A stretch of 21,906 nucleotides of DNA. Source: Actinomycetes bacterium. Lineage in GTDB: Bacteria; Actinomycetota; Actinomycetes; Actinomycetales; Microbacteriaceae. The stretch spans positions 1 through 21,906 of the forward strand of contig JAUHVN010000012.1 of the NCBI GenBank assembly GCA_030425055.1. Direction: 5' to 3'. The notes under the pieces are model-generated. The model had not been told where the DNA came from, searched no databases, and was given only the letters and a program-made list of their open reading frames with translations. Below, piece after piece: positions 21,211 to 21,906 of the stretch (positions within the stretch are counted from its first letter, which is position 1; each line of letters opens with the position of its first letter). A program made the translations under genes and the position numbers.

Positions 21211-21906
21211 ATGGCCAGCCAGGACTGGTTCGACAAGGACTTCTACAAGGTGCTCGGCGTCTCGAAGGACATCGGCGACGCCGACCTGAAGAAGACCTAT
21301 CGCAAGCTCGCGCGCACCTACCACCCCGATTCGAACCCGGGGGATGCCGCCGCCGAGGCGAAGTTCAAGGAGATCAGCGAGGCGTACGCGGTGCTCTCCG
21401 ACAAGGAGCAGCGCGCCGAGTACGACCAGATCCGTGCGATGGGATCGGGCGGCGCCCGCTTCACCGCGGGCGGCCAGGGGGCCGGTGGATTCGAGGACGT
21501 GTTCTCGATGTTCAACCAGGGCCGCGGCGGCGGCGCGCGCTACCAGGGCGAGGACTTCGAGGACATCTTCTCGATGTTCAACCAGGGTGGGAACTCGTTC
21601 GGATCGGGCCGGTTCGGGCAGCCGAGCGGCGGGTTCCGCGGCTACGGCGGGCCGACGCGCGGCGCCGACGTGACCGCGCGCACCACGATCGACTTCATCA
21701 CCGCCACGAAGGGCGAGACGATCTCGCTGCAGGGCGAGGACGGCAAGCCGTTCAAGGTGAAGATCCCCGCCGGCGTCGCAGACGGACAGAAGATCCGGCT
21801 GCGCGGCCGGGGCCGCCCGAGTCCCGACGGCGGCGAGACAGGAGACATCGTCGTGGCCGTGACCGTTCGCCCCCACCCCGTCTTCACGCGGGACGGCCTC
21901 AACCTG
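21211..21906 (+). CDS. dnaJ: DnaJ-type co-chaperone without zinc finger (5' part)
   Basis: The first 232 residues are present; the gene continues past the window end. A J domain (about 9-75) contains YHPD (38-40) and KFKEISEAYAVLSDKEQRAEYDQ. It is followed by a Gly/Phe-rich region (about 78-148) in which FED(V/I)FSMFNQG occurs twice. The substrate-binding domain starts at RGADVTARTTIDFITATKGETISLQGEDGKPFKVKIPAGVADGQKIRLRGRG. No CxxCxGxG zinc repeats occur between the G/F region and this domain, so it is a type II (CbpA/DnaJ2-like) protein although it sits at the dnaJ position of the operon. It starts after GAGGGGGGACC, 13 bp behind grpE. Confidence 0.92.
   Translation, partial: MASQDWFDKDFYKVLGVSKDIGDADLKKTYRKLARTYHPDSNPGDAAAEAKFKEISEAYAVLSDKEQRAEYDQIRAMGSGGARFTAGGQGAGGFEDVFSMFNQGRGGGARYQGEDFEDIFSMFNQGGNSFGSGRFGQPSGGFRGYGGPTRGADVTARTTIDFITATKGETISLQGEDGKPFKVKIPAGVADGQKIRLRGRGRPSPDGGETGDIVVAVTVRPHPVFTRDGLNL
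21490..21588 (+). repeat. Internal duplication in the DnaJ G/F region
   Basis: The 33-bp segments 21490-21522 and 21556-21588 encode FEDVFSMFNQG and FEDIFSMFNQG, and their first 32 bases differ at only two positions (GTG versus ATC for Val/Ile). The period is 66 bp, or 22 residues. It looks like a recent in-frame duplication. Confidence 0.85.

Noticed and set aside
18543..21236. Minus-strand open frame of 897 codons antisense to dnaK-grpE
   Set aside because: It is the mirror of dnaK and grpE codons, with Leu/Val/Gly/Asp-rich low complexity and no start signals. Long antisense frames opposite hsp70 genes are a known codon-bias artefact.
1..21906. CRISPR array, insertion sequence, prophage or toxin-antitoxin module
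   Set aside because: No regularly spaced repeats, transposase, integrase, phage structural gene or small TA pair was found on either strand, and composition is even across the window.

Overview
The window looks like a chromosomal segment of a very GC-rich actinobacterium, most likely in or near Microbacteriaceae (Microbacterium-like). This is inferred from the GC-rich third codon positions, the frequent GTG starts, the many TANNNT -10 boxes only 6-7 nt before a start codon (leaderless mRNAs), the HspR/HAIR operators in front of dnaK, a tRNA with an encoded CCA end, and an actinobacterial-type Dcd. No species can be named from the sequence alone. I see no insertion sequence, phage module, CRISPR array or other mobile element; the segment reads as ordinary core and near-core chromosome.

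Left part (1-4.8 kb): the 3' end of a zinc-independent-type ribosomal protein S14 gene with a terminator; an alpha/beta hydrolase on the minus strand that seems to lack its N-terminus; an HU nucleoid protein with a strong terminator; a large CopD-CtaG fusion membrane protein (copper handling and cytochrome oxidase assembly); and a conserved hypothetical membrane-anchored protein divergent from the next gene.

Middle part (4.8-13 kb): a PIF1/RecD-like helicase; a heme pair on the minus strand (a DUF2470 protein followed by heme oxygenase, with an inverted repeat between them); a lipoprotein of the serine beta-lactamase/PBP fold whose catalytic motifs are degenerate, overlapping by 4 bp an EamA-type exporter; an orphan MetE/UROD-like zinc barrel protein with a leader of about 100 nt; tRNA-Gly(CCC); a GT1 glycosyltransferase; and dcd (dCTP deaminase).

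Right part (12.9-21.9 kb): two divergent MarR-type regulators, both with a histidine/glycine-rich extension, sharing a 104-bp intergenic region with repeated CATGTC half-sites; a UMF1/Atg22-like MFS transporter; a KhtT-KhtU-like K+/H+ antiporter operon with a third multi-pass membrane protein; a GNAT acetyltransferase; and the dnaK-grpE-dnaJ heat-shock operon. The operon has a TTGACT-N17-TACCCT promoter placed between two HAIR elements, and dnaJ runs off the window end.

The signals most worth a second look are not a large new system but small-scale ones: a 7-mer, GGATGCC/GGCATCC, found 28 times by hand count and often directly after stop codons; consistent leaderless promoter geometry; the paired His-rich MarR proteins; the apparently dead PBP-like lipoprotein; and a DnaJ that goes from its G/F region to its substrate-binding domain without a zinc finger and carries a duplicated FED(V/I)FSMFNQG segment.
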